Notes: a model not told the origin generated them from the letters alone. Counted from the stretch's first letter, positions 16,934-25,738 are shown. The stretch is 64,000 nt of DNA from Ferranicluibacter rubi (GCF_011603255.1 NZ_JAANCM010000007.1:202242-266241); one strand, 5' to 3'. Made by a program: numbers and translations.

Positions 16934-17818
16934 TTGAACCCGTTCGTCCTCACCGTCACCTGCACGACACGGCGCGGCATCGTCGCCGCCATCTCGACCT
17001 ACCTCGCCGACAAGCACTGCAACATCGTCGACAGCGCCCAGTTCGACGATCTGGAGACCGGCCGCTTCTTCATGCGCATTGGATTCCGTTCGGAGGACGG
17101 CCTGCCGCTTGAGGCGATCGAGGCCGGCTTTCAGGCCGTCGCGCAGCCTTTCGCCATGGACTACCGGTTCCACGATTCGGGAGCGCCGATGAAGGTCGTG
17201 CTGATGGTCTCGCGCTTCGGGCACTGCCTCAACGATATTCTCTACCGCTGGAAGATCGGTGCTCTGCCGATCGAGATCGTCGCCGTGGTCTCCAACCATT
17301 TCGACTACCAGAAAGTCGTGGTCAACCACGACATTCCGTTCCACCATATCCCGGTGACCAAGGCCAACAAGCCGGAGGCGGAAGCGCGGATCCTTGCCCT
17401 CATCGAGCAGTCCGGCGCCGATCTCGTCGTGCTCGCCCGTTATATGCAGGTGCTGTCGGATGCCATGTGCGCGCGGATGTCGGGCCGGATCATCAATATC
17501 CACCACTCCTTCCTGCCGAGCTTCAAGGGGGCGAACCCCTATAAGCAAGCCTATGGACGGGGCGTGAAGCTGATCGGCGCGACGGCGCATTACGTGACGG
17601 CCGAACTCGACGAAGGTCCGATCATCGAACAGGATGTCGCCCGCATCACCCATGCGCAGAGCGCGGCCGACTACGTCTCCATCGGCCGGGACGTCGAGGC
17701 GCAGGTGCTGTCGCGCGCCATCCACGCGCATATCCATCACCGCGTCTTCCTCAACGGCAACCGCACCGTCGTCTTCCCGGCAAGCCCCGGCGGCTACGCC
17801 TCAGAGCGCATGGGCTGA
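16934..17818 (+). CDS. purU: Formyltetrahydrofolate deformylase
   Basis: The 294-residue enzyme hydrolyses 10-formyl-tetrahydrofolate to formate and tetrahydrofolate. Residues 1 to about 80 form an ACT-like regulatory domain. The rest is a formyltransferase-type fold with Asn-Ile-His-His-Ser-Phe-Leu-Pro-Ser-Phe-Lys-Gly near residue 194 and the Asp of Glu-Leu-Asp-Glu-Gly-Pro-Ile. The start is a TTG with GAAAGGA six bases before it. Next to one-carbon-releasing demethylases it would regenerate free folate and drain C1 units as formate. It ends six bases before the convergent mgdD. Confidence 0.88.
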   Translation: MNPFVLTVTCTTRRGIVAAISTYLADKHCNIVDSAQFDDLETGRFFMRIGFRSEDGLPLEAIEAGFQAVAQPFAMDYRFHDSGAPMKVVLMVSRFGHCLNDILYRWKIGALPIEIVAVVSNHFDYQKVVVNHDIPFHHIPVTKANKPEAEARILALIEQSGADLVVLARYMQVLSDAMCARMSGRIINIHHSFLPSFKGANPYKQAYGRGVKLIGATAHYVTAELDEGPIIEQDVARITHAQSAADYVSIGRDVEAQVLSRAIHAHIHHRVFLNGNRTVVFPASPGGYASERMG

Positions 17819-17824
17819 CGCCCC

Positions 17825-18376
17825 TCAGTCTTCAAAAAATTCGCCGCTCATGCGCGCGAGATCGTCCCACAAGCTCTGGGCGAAGCCGCGCAGGACCATG
17901 ATCTCGAAGGCGTCGGCGCCCACGCGGGTGACGTGGGCGCCGATGTGGCCGATGAGCGTCGTCGTGGCGTATCCTATCGGAAAGTGCGACAGCGAGAGAT
18001 CGGCCGCCGTGCCCTTGGCCAGCATCCGCTCGACCATCGGGCCGCTAGCCCGGATACGGATACGACCCGCGCTCTGGTCCACGCCGAAAGCCTCCGGCTG
18101 AATGGCCGCAAAGAGGTCGGCAAGCTCGGAATGCGTCTTTGCCCGGTCGCCGACGATGAACCACTGACCGGGACCGGCGGCGCGCACCGCATGCGGCGTG
18201 CCGTCGGAAAGGCCTTCGAGCCGGGCCATGGAAAGAGGTTCGCCGGGTTTGCCCAGCACGTGGAGAACATGCCCCTCCGGCAGAGCCTCCAGCGTGATCG
18301 TTCGGCTGACAAGGCGCGTGCAGCCTTGAAGTGCGGTCTTTAGCGTGATTTGGGGCGTGATGCGGAAATCAGACAT
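17825..18376 (-). CDS. mgdD: N-methylglutamate dehydrogenase subunit D (sarcosine oxidase gamma-like, SoxG)
   Basis: The 183-residue protein matches the gamma subunit of heterotetrameric sarcosine oxidase, a small GcvT-related fold (Leu-Ser-His-Phe-Pro-Ile-Gly-Tyr-Ala near residue 132 and a late Phe-Glu-Ile-Met-Val-Leu-Arg-Gly-Phe-Ala). It is the last gene of the four-gene operon, and its ATG overlaps the end of the alpha gene by eight bases. With gmaS and mgsABC nearby the complex most likely oxidises N-methylglutamate. Sarcosine remains a possible substrate, because the two complexes are homologous. Confidence 0.78.
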   Translation of the reverse strand: MSDFRITPQITLKTALQGCTRLVSRTITLEALPEGHVLHVLGKPGEPLSMARLEGLSDGTPHAVRAAGPGQWFIVGDRAKTHSELADLFAAIQPEAFGVDQSAGRIRIRASGPMVERMLAKGTAADLSLSHFPIGYATTTLIGHIGAHVTRVGADAFEIMVLRGFAQSLWDDLARMSGEFFED

Positions 18377-21332
18377 GAAGCTTCTCGTGTCCTGGATCGA
18401 GGAAGACCGGGTCGCAGAGGCGGCCGGGCGTGAACTCGTTGCGGATACCGTTCCAGATCATCACCGCCTCGCCGTGACGCTCCGCGCCGCGCGTGACGAG
18501 TGCAAGCCCGATAGTGGAGCCGACATGGGGTGAATAGGCGCTTGATGTGACGTAGCCCTGATCGTTTTCGAGCGTCGCCGCGGCGTCGCGGGCCAGAATA
18601 TGCGATCCGGTACGGAACGATGTCTTCGGGTCGAGCGGCAGGACGCCCACGAGTTGCGCGCGCTCGGGATCCACGAGGCCCGGACGCCCGACCATGGCTT
18701 TGCCGATGAAGTCGGGCTTGGTGGCCGAGACCATCTTGCCGAACCCGAGATCGGCAGCCGTCACTGTTCCGTTGATCTCATTGTGGGTGACGTGTCCCTT
18801 CTCGATGCGCAGCACGCCGAGCGCCTCCACGCCATAAGGCTGGATGCCGTGCGGCGCGCCCGCTTCCATCAGCACCTCCGCGACGCTCTCGCCGTAGCCG
18901 GCGGGCACGGCGAGTTCATAGGCCAGTTCGCCGGAGAACGAGATGCGGAAGAGGCGTCCGTGCAGCGCGCCGCCGAACAGCGAGACCTCGCGGGCGGCAA
19001 GGAAAGGGAAGGCGTCGTTGGACAGATCCTCGTCCACGATCGCCTGCAGGATGAGACGCGCTTTCGGTCCCGCGATCGCCATCTGCGCCCACTGGTCGGT
19101 GGAGGAGGCGAGGCGCACATCGAGACCCGGCCACAGGACCTGCGCGCAGAATTCGAGATGGTTCATCACGCCAGCCGCGTAAGCCGTTGTGGTGGTCATG
19201 ACATAGTGGTTCTCCGACAGGCGGCTCGTCGTGCCGTCGTCGTAGATCATCCCGTCCTCGCGCAGCATCAGGCCGTAGCGCGCCTTGCCGACTGGCAGTT
19301 TCAGGAAGGCATTCGAATAGACGCGGTTGAGAAATTCCGCGGCATCGCGGCCGCAGATCTCGATCTTGCCGAGCATCGAGACGTCGCAGAGCCCGGCATG
19401 GGCGCGCACGTTCAGCACTTCGCGATCGACACTCTCGCGCCACGTGGTTTCGCCGGCGCGCGGGAAGAAGGACGAGCGATACCAGAGCCCGGTCTCCACG
19501 AAGGTTGCGCCGAGCCGGCGCGCCCAGTCGTGCAGCGGCGAGCGGCGCACGGGCTGAAAATCGCGACCGTGATGGGCACCGGCAAGCGCCCCGAAGGACA
19601 CCGGCGTGTAGAACGGCCGGAAGGTCGTGGTGCCGACATCGGCCGGGGACAGTCCCCGCGCCTCTGCCAGCAGGCCGATGGCGTTGACGTTGGAGAGCTT
19701 GCCCTGGTCTGTCGCCATGCCGTTGGTCGTGTAGCGCTTGGCGAGTTCCACATGGCCGTAACCTTCCTGCACGGCAAGGTCGAGATCTCCACGGTGGACG
19801 TCGTTCTGGAAATCGACGAAGGCCTTGCCCTTGACGCCAGGTACGGTCCAGAGCGGCCGGGCGGGGGCAGAGACGATGTCCCCCTCGACGGCACCGAAGC
19901 TTGCCGGGGTCGCGTTGATGGACATCTCATCCAGAAGCGCCGCAGCCTTCCGCGCGCCCTCGTCGAGGCAGGCGGCGATGCCGGCCGTCGTCGCGACGGC
20001 ACCGGCAAGATCAAGGCCAACGAGATCGCCGGGCGCGAGAAAAGCGGATTGCATATCCGACCATTGCGGCTTGCCGCCGCGATGGCAGGCGAGGTGGATG
20101 ATCGGGCTGAAGCCGCCGGCCATGGCCAGCGCATCCACCTTCACGGTTTCCGCCTGGCCGTTCCGCAGCACCGTGATGGAGGAGAGCGCCTTGCCGCCCT
20201 GCGCATCGGAAACCACGGCGCCCGTCACGATGCGCGCCTTACCGGTATAAGGCGGTGCGGCGTCCTCCCGGCTGTCGATGATAGCGACCGGTGTGAGGCC
20301 GTGCGCTTCCAGATCGGCTGCCAGCGCATAACCGCTGTCATTGGTGGTGAAGATCGCGACCTGCCGGCCGGGCGCAACGCCATAGCGGTTGAGGTAGGTG
20401 CGCATGGCGCCCGCCATCATGACACCGGGAATGTCGTTGCCGCCAAAGACGAGCGGCCGCTCCTCCGCACCGGTTGCGAGCAGCGCTTTCTTCGCGACGA
20501 TGCGCCAGAGCCGCTCCACAGGCCGGGCGGCGGCGGGCAAGCGGACATGCTTCTGCACGCGCTCGACGGCCCCGAAGACATTGCCGTCGTACCAGCCGAA
20601 GGCGGTGGTGCGCAGCAGAATGGTGACGTTCGCAAGCGCGTCCAGCTCGGCCATCGTCTGCGCCACGGCATCCGGCGCCGACCGTCCGCCGATCCGCGCT
20701 GTCTCCGACAAAAGCGTGCCGCCGGCCGCCGCGTGCTCGTCGACCAGAATGACCCGGGCACCTGCCCGCCCGGCCGTCAGCGCAGCGGCAAGTCCCGCGG
20801 GGCCGGCGCCAATGACCAGCAGATCGCAATGCGCCCAGCATTTTTCGTAAACGTCCGGGTCCGCCACGTCGCTTGCCGTGCCGAGGCCGGCGGCCTTGCG
20901 AATGAAGGGCTCATAGAGCTTTTCCCAAAGGGGCGCCGGCCACATGAAGGTTTTGTAGTAGAAGCCCGCGCCGAGAAAGGGCGAGAGGAGGCCGTTCAGC
21001 GCGCCGATGTCGAAGGCAAGCGACGGCCAGCGGCTCTGGCTGCGCGCCTCGAGACCGGCATAGAGTTCCTGCATCGTCGCGCGACTATTGGCCTCGGTGC
21101 GGCCACCTTCTCCGATGGTCATCAGCGCATTCGGCTCGGCGGCACCGGCCGTGAGGATGCCGCGCGGACGGTGATACTTGAAGCTGCGGCCGACGAGCAG
21201 CCGGCCGTTGGCAAGCAGGGCGGAGGCGAGGCTGTCGCCCGCAAAGCCCGTCAGCGGCTTGCCGTCGAATGTGATGGCGAGCGGAGAGCGGCGGTCGATG
21301 AGGCCGCCAGCCGGAAGGCGATAAGGGGTCAT
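18369..21332 (-). CDS. mgdC: N-methylglutamate dehydrogenase subunit C (sarcosine oxidase alpha-like, SoxA)
   Basis: The 987-residue large subunit has three parts. The N-terminal part is ferredoxin-like (Gly-Arg-Ser-Phe-Lys-Tyr-His-Arg-Pro-Arg-Gly near residue 49). A dinucleotide-binding domain follows (Gly-Ala-Gly-Pro-Ala-Gly-Leu-Ala-Ala-Ala near 173). From about residue 600 there is a C-terminal GcvT-type folate domain. It would carry NAD and pass the methyl carbon to tetrahydrofolate as methylene-THF. The ATG at 21332 overlaps the mgdB stop (ATGA); the longer open frame upstream is antisense-like. Length agrees with SoxA proteins. Confidence 0.82.
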   Translation of the reverse strand: MTPYRLPAGGLIDRRSPLAITFDGKPLTGFAGDSLASALLANGRLLVGRSFKYHRPRGILTAGAAEPNALMTIGEGGRTEANSRATMQELYAGLEARSQSRWPSLAFDIGALNGLLSPFLGAGFYYKTFMWPAPLWEKLYEPFIRKAAGLGTASDVADPDVYEKCWAHCDLLVIGAGPAGLAAALTAGRAGARVILVDEHAAAGGTLLSETARIGGRSAPDAVAQTMAELDALANVTILLRTTAFGWYDGNVFGAVERVQKHVRLPAAARPVERLWRIVAKKALLATGAEERPLVFGGNDIPGVMMAGAMRTYLNRYGVAPGRQVAIFTTNDSGYALAADLEAHGLTPVAIIDSREDAAPPYTGKARIVTGAVVSDAQGGKALSSITVLRNGQAETVKVDALAMAGGFSPIIHLACHRGGKPQWSDMQSAFLAPGDLVGLDLAGAVATTAGIAACLDEGARKAAALLDEMSINATPASFGAVEGDIVSAPARPLWTVPGVKGKAFVDFQNDVHRGDLDLAVQEGYGHVELAKRYTTNGMATDQGKLSNVNAIGLLAEARGLSPADVGTTTFRPFYTPVSFGALAGAHHGRDFQPVRRSPLHDWARRLGATFVETGLWYRSSFFPRAGETTWRESVDREVLNVRAHAGLCDVSMLGKIEICGRDAAEFLNRVYSNAFLKLPVGKARYGLMLREDGMIYDDGTTSRLSENHYVMTTTTAYAAGVMNHLEFCAQVLWPGLDVRLASSTDQWAQMAIAGPKARLILQAIVDEDLSNDAFPFLAAREVSLFGGALHGRLFRISFSGELAYELAVPAGYGESVAEVLMEAGAPHGIQPYGVEALGVLRIEKGHVTHNEINGTVTAADLGFGKMVSATKPDFIGKAMVGRPGLVDPERAQLVGVLPLDPKTSFRTGSHILARDAAATLENDQGYVTSSAYSPHVGSTIGLALVTRGAERHGEAVMIWNGIRNEFTPGRLCDPVFLDPGHEKLHV

Positions 21333-21607
21333 GGGTGTGGGGCTCCGGTCGTATCGAGCGCGGCATCGCGGCTCGCTGCGATCTCGTGGCTGGTGGTATC
21401 GCGCGTCACCACCAGCCAACGCCGGCAGCCGGCCGTATGATGCCAGTGCTCCTCGTAGCGGCCGCGCGGGTTGTCGCGCAGGTAGACGAAATCCATCCAC
21501 GCCGCTGGATCTGCATTGGCGAGCGGTCGCGCGAGCGCTGCACCGCGGATGGTGAACTCTTCTTTCGGTCGCGCGCCGCAATGCGGGCAGGGGACGAGAC
21601 TGGCCAT
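21329..21607 (-). CDS. mgdB: N-methylglutamate dehydrogenase subunit B (sarcosine oxidase delta-like, SoxD)
   Basis: The 92-residue protein has the SoxD pattern: Cys-Pro-His-Cys-Gly-Ala-Arg at residues 7-13, a central Tyr-Leu-Arg-Asp-Asn-Pro-Arg-Gly, and His-Trp-His-His-Thr-Ala-Gly-Cys-Arg-Arg-Trp. In the crystal structures of sarcosine oxidase this small subunit binds zinc through cysteines and a histidine. It overlaps the start of mgdC by four bases and follows mgdA by 22 bases. Confidence 0.85.
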   Translation of the reverse strand: MASLVPCPHCGARPKEEFTIRGAALARPLANADPAAWMDFVYLRDNPRGRYEEHWHHTAGCRRWLVVTRDTTSHEIAASRDAALDTTGAPHP

Positions 21608-21629
21608 ATCAGGTGCTTCCTTGAGAGTG

Positions 21630-22880
21630 TCAGTGAAGGTTGGGCTGCGCGCCCTGGCCTTTTTCGTCGATCAGATATCCGCGCTCGAACCGGTCGAGCC
21701 GCATCTGGCGCGTGGTCTCGTGCGAGACGCCTTTTGCGAGCAGATGCGCGAAGCAGAAGCCGGAGGCAGGGGTCGCCTTGAAGCCGCCATAGCACCAGCC
21801 TGCATTGAGGTAGAGATTGTCGAGATATGTGCGGTCGATGATCGGGGATCCATCCATCGACATATCCATGATGCCGCCCCAGGAGCGTAGCACCCGGACG
21901 CGCGAGAGCGCGGGGATCATCGCCTTGCCAGCTTCCGCGACATGCTCGACGGTCGCAAGGTTGCCGCGCTGCGCATAGGAATTGTAGCCGTCGATGTCGC
22001 CGCCGAAGACGAGGCCGCCCTTGTCGGATTGCGACACGTAGAAATGCCCGGCTCCGAAGGTCACAACCCCGTCGATGAAGGGTTTCAGTCCTTCGGACAC
22101 GAAGGCCTGTAGCACATGGCTCTCGATCGGCAGCTTGATGCCTGCCATCTCCGCGACGCGCGAGGAGTTGCCGGCCGCCGCCAGCCCGAGCTTGCCGCAG
22201 CCGATGAAACCTCGGCTGGTCTCGACGCCCGTGACGCGGCCGTTCTCCCGGCGGATGCCGGTAACCTCGCAATTCTGGATGATATCAACGCCGCGCTGGT
22301 CGGCGCCACGGGCATAGCCCCAGGCCACCGCATCGTGTCGCACCGTACCGCCGCGTTTCTGCAACAGGCCGCCCTGGATGGGAAACCGCGCATTGTCGTA
22401 ATCGAGGAAAGGCAGCATCTGCCGCACTGCCGCGCGGTCGAGCAGCTGCGCATCGACGCCATGCAAGAGCATCGCATTGCCGCGCCGCGTATAGGCATCG
22501 CGCTGGGCATCCGAGTGAAAGAGATTGAGAACGCCGCGCTGCGACACCATGGCGTTGAAGTTGAAGTCCTGCTCCAACCCCTCCCAGAGCTTCATGGACA
22601 GCTCGTAGAACGGATTGTTGCCGGCCAAGAGGTAGTTGGAGCGGATGATCGTCGTATTGCGGCCGACATTGCCGGAGCCGACGTAACCTTTTTCGAGCAC
22701 CGCGACATTGGTGATGCCGAAGGTCTTTGCGAGGTAATACGCCGTCGCCAGCCCGTGGCCGCCCCCGCCGACGATGATCACGTCGTACTGCGCCTTTGGC
22801 TCCGGCTGCCGCCAGGCCGGCGTCCAGGCCTTGTTGCCGCGGAGACCGTTCATCAGAAGGGAGAGGGCGGAGTAGCGCAT
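21630..22880 (-). CDS. mgdA: N-methylglutamate dehydrogenase subunit A (sarcosine oxidase beta-like, SoxB)
   Basis: The 416-residue flavoprotein is the catalytic beta subunit. The FAD loop Gly-Gly-Gly-Gly-His-Gly-Leu-Ala-Thr lies near residue 38. The His of Val-Arg-His-Asp-Ala-Val-Ala-Trp-Gly-Tyr aligns with the residue that binds FMN covalently in SoxB. Rhizobial SoxB proteins commonly begin Met-Arg-Tyr-Ser-Ala-Leu-Ser-Leu-Leu, so I use the ATG at 22880; an in-frame ATG pair at 22944-22949 would add 23 residues. It is the first gene of the operon and is divergent from the GlxA-type regulator. Confidence 0.82.
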   Translation of the reverse strand: MRYSALSLLMNGLRGNKAWTPAWRQPEPKAQYDVIIVGGGGHGLATAYYLAKTFGITNVAVLEKGYVGSGNVGRNTTIIRSNYLLAGNNPFYELSMKLWEGLEQDFNFNAMVSQRGVLNLFHSDAQRDAYTRRGNAMLLHGVDAQLLDRAAVRQMLPFLDYDNARFPIQGGLLQKRGGTVRHDAVAWGYARGADQRGVDIIQNCEVTGIRRENGRVTGVETSRGFIGCGKLGLAAAGNSSRVAEMAGIKLPIESHVLQAFVSEGLKPFIDGVVTFGAGHFYVSQSDKGGLVFGGDIDGYNSYAQRGNLATVEHVAEAGKAMIPALSRVRVLRSWGGIMDMSMDGSPIIDRTYLDNLYLNAGWCYGGFKATPASGFCFAHLLAKGVSHETTRQMRLDRFERGYLIDEKGQGAQPNLH

Positions 22881-22976
22881 GTGTGTGCCGTCGTGCCGGG
22901 AAATCGTGGCATCAGGATAGACGAATCCGCGATCCGTCGATTGCATCAATAGGACAGATCGATGTAGATTCGGGCC

Positions 22977-23960
22977 ATGCTGTTTTCCGACACGCGCGCG
23001 CTGCAGCGCATGGGCTTCGTGCTGATGCCGAATTTCGCGCTGATGTCCTATGCGTCCGCGACCGAGCCCCTGCGGGCGGCCAACATGCTGGCGGGTCTGC
23101 CGCTCTACGAGCCGGTGACTTTGTCGCCGGGTGGCAGGCCGGCGCGCAGTTCCTCAGGCGTGCTGGTGGATTGTGCGAATCTTGCCGAGTGCGGCGCCGG
23201 CTGCCACACGATCTTCGTCTGCGCCGGGGGGGATGTCGAAGACTGGGGCGACCCCGGCGGGCTAAACGCGGCGCTGCGCCGGTTCGCCCGACAAGGCATC
23301 CGGATCGGCGGCATCTCCAGCGGCGCTTATATTCTCGCCGCAGCCGGGCTTCTGGAAAACCGGGATTTCACGCTTCATTGGGAACATGCGGCCCTCTTCC
23401 GCGAGGCTTTTCCGCATCTCCAGCCCCGGCAGGCGCGCTACGTTATCACGGGCGACCGCATCACCTGCGGCGGCGGTGTCGCGCCGCTTGATATGATGCA
23501 CCGGATGATCTCGGAGCGGATGGGCGCAGACTTCGCCCGCCGCGTCAGCGACTGGTATCTCCACACGGCCGTAGCCGAGCCGACGGCGGCGCAACGCGGC
23601 TCTACCGCCGAGCGGTTCGGCACGCATCATGCAGCACTCCTGACCGTGCTCGAAAAGATGGAGGCCACCATTGAGCAGCCGCTCGACCGGGCAACGCTCG
23701 CGCGACTCGGCGGCGTCAGCCCACGCCACCTCGATCGCCTGTTCGCACAGGAACTCCGTCGCGGCTTCCTTGAAACCTATCGCCTGATCCGCCTGCATCA
23801 CGCCCGGCGCCTGCTGGAGCAGAGCCCACTTTCCATCTCCGCCATCGCCTTTGCCACCGGCTTCTCCAGCGCCAGCCACTTCTCCCACGCCTGCAAGACC
23901 GTGCTCGGTCAATCCCCAAGCACTTTCCGTCGGAAGGTGGCGGCTGCGCGATCGGGATGA
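22977..23960 (+). CDS. GlxA-family AraC-type regulator (DJ-1/PfpI-like sensor plus HTH)
   Basis: The 327-residue protein has an N-terminal class I amidotransferase-like (DJ-1/PfpI) domain to about residue 190 and a C-terminal AraC double helix-turn-helix. The latter includes Leu-Ala-Arg-Leu-Gly-Gly-Val-Ser-Pro-Arg-His-Leu-Asp-Arg-Leu-Phe and Ser-Ile-Ser-Ala-Ile-Ala-Phe-Ala-Thr-Gly-Phe. Relatives such as GbdR and SouR activate betaine and sarcosine catabolism in pseudomonads. Divergent from mgdA with a 96-base gap, it is the likely activator of the dehydrogenase operon. The effector could be a methylated amino acid, which is inference. Confidence 0.85.
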   Translation: MLFSDTRALQRMGFVLMPNFALMSYASATEPLRAANMLAGLPLYEPVTLSPGGRPARSSSGVLVDCANLAECGAGCHTIFVCAGGDVEDWGDPGGLNAALRRFARQGIRIGGISSGAYILAAAGLLENRDFTLHWEHAALFREAFPHLQPRQARYVITGDRITCGGGVAPLDMMHRMISERMGADFARRVSDWYLHTAVAEPTAAQRGSTAERFGTHHAALLTVLEKMEATIEQPLDRATLARLGGVSPRHLDRLFAQELRRGFLETYRLIRLHHARRLLEQSPLSISAIAFATGFSSASHFSHACKTVLGQSPSTFRRKVAAARSG

Positions 23961-23988
23961 GGATCAGGAAGGGATGTGGCCGAGCTGC

Positions 23989-24774
23989 TTAAAGCAGGGT
24001 CTTTTGTGCCGGCTCCGTGGCTGGTTCGGGTGCTGATTCCTGCCGGTCTTGCCTGCGCCGCTCGAGTTCGGTTTTTGCCGTAAAGCGAATGTCGACATCG
24101 CGGCTACGGGCAAACTCTCCCAGCACCTCGTCGCTCAACCGATCCCAACTCCGTCCCCGTTCCGGGCCCGCCGGGACGCGCGGGAGCAGGCCGGGAAGGG
24201 CACTCCAGGCAAGCAATTGCTCGATCGGAACCGTGTTCAGCATATCGCGCAGATGATGCGCCGTGACATAGGCATCCGGCATGGCCCGGTGCGCCGGCAG
24301 GCCGATCTCGTGCACCAGCCCCTCTGGCATTCGATGATAGCGCAGCATCTGATTGGAAAAGCGCGGAAGGTCCGGCCAGATCCGCAACGCGCATTTCCAC
24401 GTGCAGATCCAGGGGAGGCCGCCTGTAACCCTCGGCGTGCAATAGCGCTGCTCGAACGACGCGCGATGCGCCGCCAAGGCATCGATGCGGCCCTCCGGCT
24501 TGAGAACGCTGGGTGCGACCGCCTTCCAGAAGGGGAGGTCCGCCACATGGGCATCGAGGATATGATGAACGGCGATCGTATCCGGCGACATAGGACGCCC
24601 GGGATTGACCAGCCGTGCACCGCGGTCATCCGTGACGTGCCAGGCTCCATCGTCCCCGAGCACCACATCCTGCCACCCGATCTCGCAAACATCGTCCGGC
24701 CCATTCCCGCCGGTCTCCAGATCGATGACGCGAACCCTTCCTCGTGCCGTATCGGAAATGCCGCCCCCTTCCAC
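23989..24774 (-). CDS. DnaQ-like 3'-5' exonuclease (DEDDh type)
   Basis: The 261-residue protein shows the exonuclease motifs in order: Val-Ile-Asp-Leu-Glu-Thr-Gly-Gly (residues 16-23, catalytic Asp and Glu), Ala-Ala-His-Arg-Ala-Ser-Phe-Glu near residue 100, and Ala-His-Arg-Ala-Met-Pro-Asp-Ala near residue 158 (motif III His-X4-Asp). Motif II ends in Glu where Asp is usual, so its activity should be checked. The C-terminal 50 residues are charged and low in order. The GTG start has no strong ribosome site, so a start a few codons downstream is possible. Members trim DNA or RNA ends; no link to the neighbours is visible. Confidence 0.7.
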   Translation of the reverse strand: MEGGGISDTARGRVRVIDLETGGNGPDDVCEIGWQDVVLGDDGAWHVTDDRGARLVNPGRPMSPDTIAVHHILDAHVADLPFWKAVAPSVLKPEGRIDALAAHRASFEQRYCTPRVTGGLPWICTWKCALRIWPDLPRFSNQMLRYHRMPEGLVHEIGLPAHRAMPDAYVTAHHLRDMLNTVPIEQLLAWSALPGLLPRVPAGPERGRSWDRLSDEVLGEFARSRDVDIRFTAKTELERRRQDRQESAPEPATEPAQKTLL

Positions 24775-24872
24775 GACATCGGTGCCGTGATGTTTTTTGC
24801 TATTGGCTGTTCGCTATCCGCGTAATCCGCCTATGAGCACGATGGTTCCGCATTCTATCACTCGTCACTTCC

Positions 24873-25652
24873 CTATACGTCTTTACTGTCTATCCCGATC
24901 TTCCCGCTGCGTGATTCCAGCCGATAGCGGCTGGCGGGGTAGACGAGGCGGGCGAGCGAGACGGTATTCTGGAAGGACCATGTGCGGCGGCGGATGGTCA
25001 GGCAGGGCTCCGACGGCAGGATGACGAGGAGCTTGCACTCCCAGGGCTGTGGCATCGCCGCTTCCACCACATGCTCGGAGCCGCTGAGCGGAGCCGTCTC
25101 CGTGAGGTAGGAGTTCGGTGTTTCCAGCGTGAAATCCTGCTCCAGATAGTCCGGCGCCATGTCCGGATTGACGAAACGGTCTTCTATCTGCACGGGAACG
25201 CCGTTCTCGCTGTGGACGATAAGCGAGTGGAAGACGGCCGAGCCGATCAGAAGGTCAAGCCCGTCGGCGACATCCGGGGAGGCATGCTCGCGGGTGAGAA
25301 CGATCACCTCGGCCGCGTGCAGATGCCCGCGCGACTTGATCTCGTCGGCAATGTTGCGCACTTCGAAGAGCTCGGAGTATCCCTTGCGCTCGGCAACGAA
25401 AGAGCCAACGCCTTGAATACGCACGAGTTCGCCCTCGCTTGCCAGCTCGCGCAGCGCGCGGTTGGCGGTCATCTTGCTGACGCCGAGCTCGGCGACCAGT
25501 TCGTTTTCCGATGGCACACGGTGGCGCGGCGGCCACTCGCCGCTTTGGATGCGCCCGAGGATCATCTGCTTGACCCCGGCATAGAGCGGTGCGCCATCGC
25601 CTTCCGTTCCGTCCCAACTCAAAGCCGGGGGCTTGCCGTCCTTGCGTTTCAT
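24873..25652 (-). CDS. HutC-like GntR-family transcriptional repressor
   Basis: The 259-residue protein has a winged helix of the GntR type (Tyr-Ala-Gly-Val-Lys-Gln-Met-Ile, then Val-Pro-Ser-Glu-Asn-Glu-Leu-Val-Ala-Glu-Leu-Gly-Val-Ser-Lys-Met-Thr) in the first 90 residues. A UTRA ligand domain of the HutC subgroup follows, ending with Arg-Arg-Thr-Trp-Ser and a Tyr-Pro-Ala-Ser-Arg-Tyr motif. HutC senses urocanate. Here the divergent operon encodes an amino acid ABC system and a histidine-lyase-like protein, so the ligand may be related but not identical. I chose the ATG at 25652, with AGGGA upstream. Two palindromes in the divergent gap could be its operators. Confidence 0.83.
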   Translation of the reverse strand: MKRKDGKPPALSWDGTEGDGAPLYAGVKQMILGRIQSGEWPPRHRVPSENELVAELGVSKMTANRALRELASEGELVRIQGVGSFVAERKGYSELFEVRNIADEIKSRGHLHAAEVIVLTREHASPDVADGLDLLIGSAVFHSLIVHSENGVPVQIEDRFVNPDMAPDYLEQDFTLETPNSYLTETAPLSGSEHVVEAAMPQPWECKLLVILPSEPCLTIRRRTWSFQNTVSLARLVYPASRYRLESRSGKIGIDSKDV

Positions 25653-25681
25653 CTGCTTAATCCCTGGGCAAAGAAAAATTT

Positions 25682-25738
25682 GCTTCGAACGAAGCGTTCC
25701 GTCTTGCATAGCACATCAAAAGGCATATGGTACCATAT
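25682..25738. promoter_or_regulatory. Two palindromes in the hutC-like/ABC operon divergent region
   Basis: A perfect 14-bp palindrome ATATGGTACCATAT lies at 25725-25738. A second inverted repeat, GCTTCG-AA-CGAAGC, lies at 25682-25695. Both are between the repressor gene and the transporter operon and are plausible GntR-type operators. Confidence 0.4.

Noticed and set aside
18600..21440. 946-codon open frame opposite mgdC
   Set aside because: The length comes only from GC-rich antisense codons; composition is Arg/His/Gly-rich and lacks any domain.
17825..22880. Plain sarcosine oxidase assignment for the four-gene operon
   Set aside because: The subunits are homologous to soxBDAG, but gmaS and mgsABC next door and the methylated-amine genes favour N-methylglutamate dehydrogenase. 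Sarcosine is kept only as an alternative.
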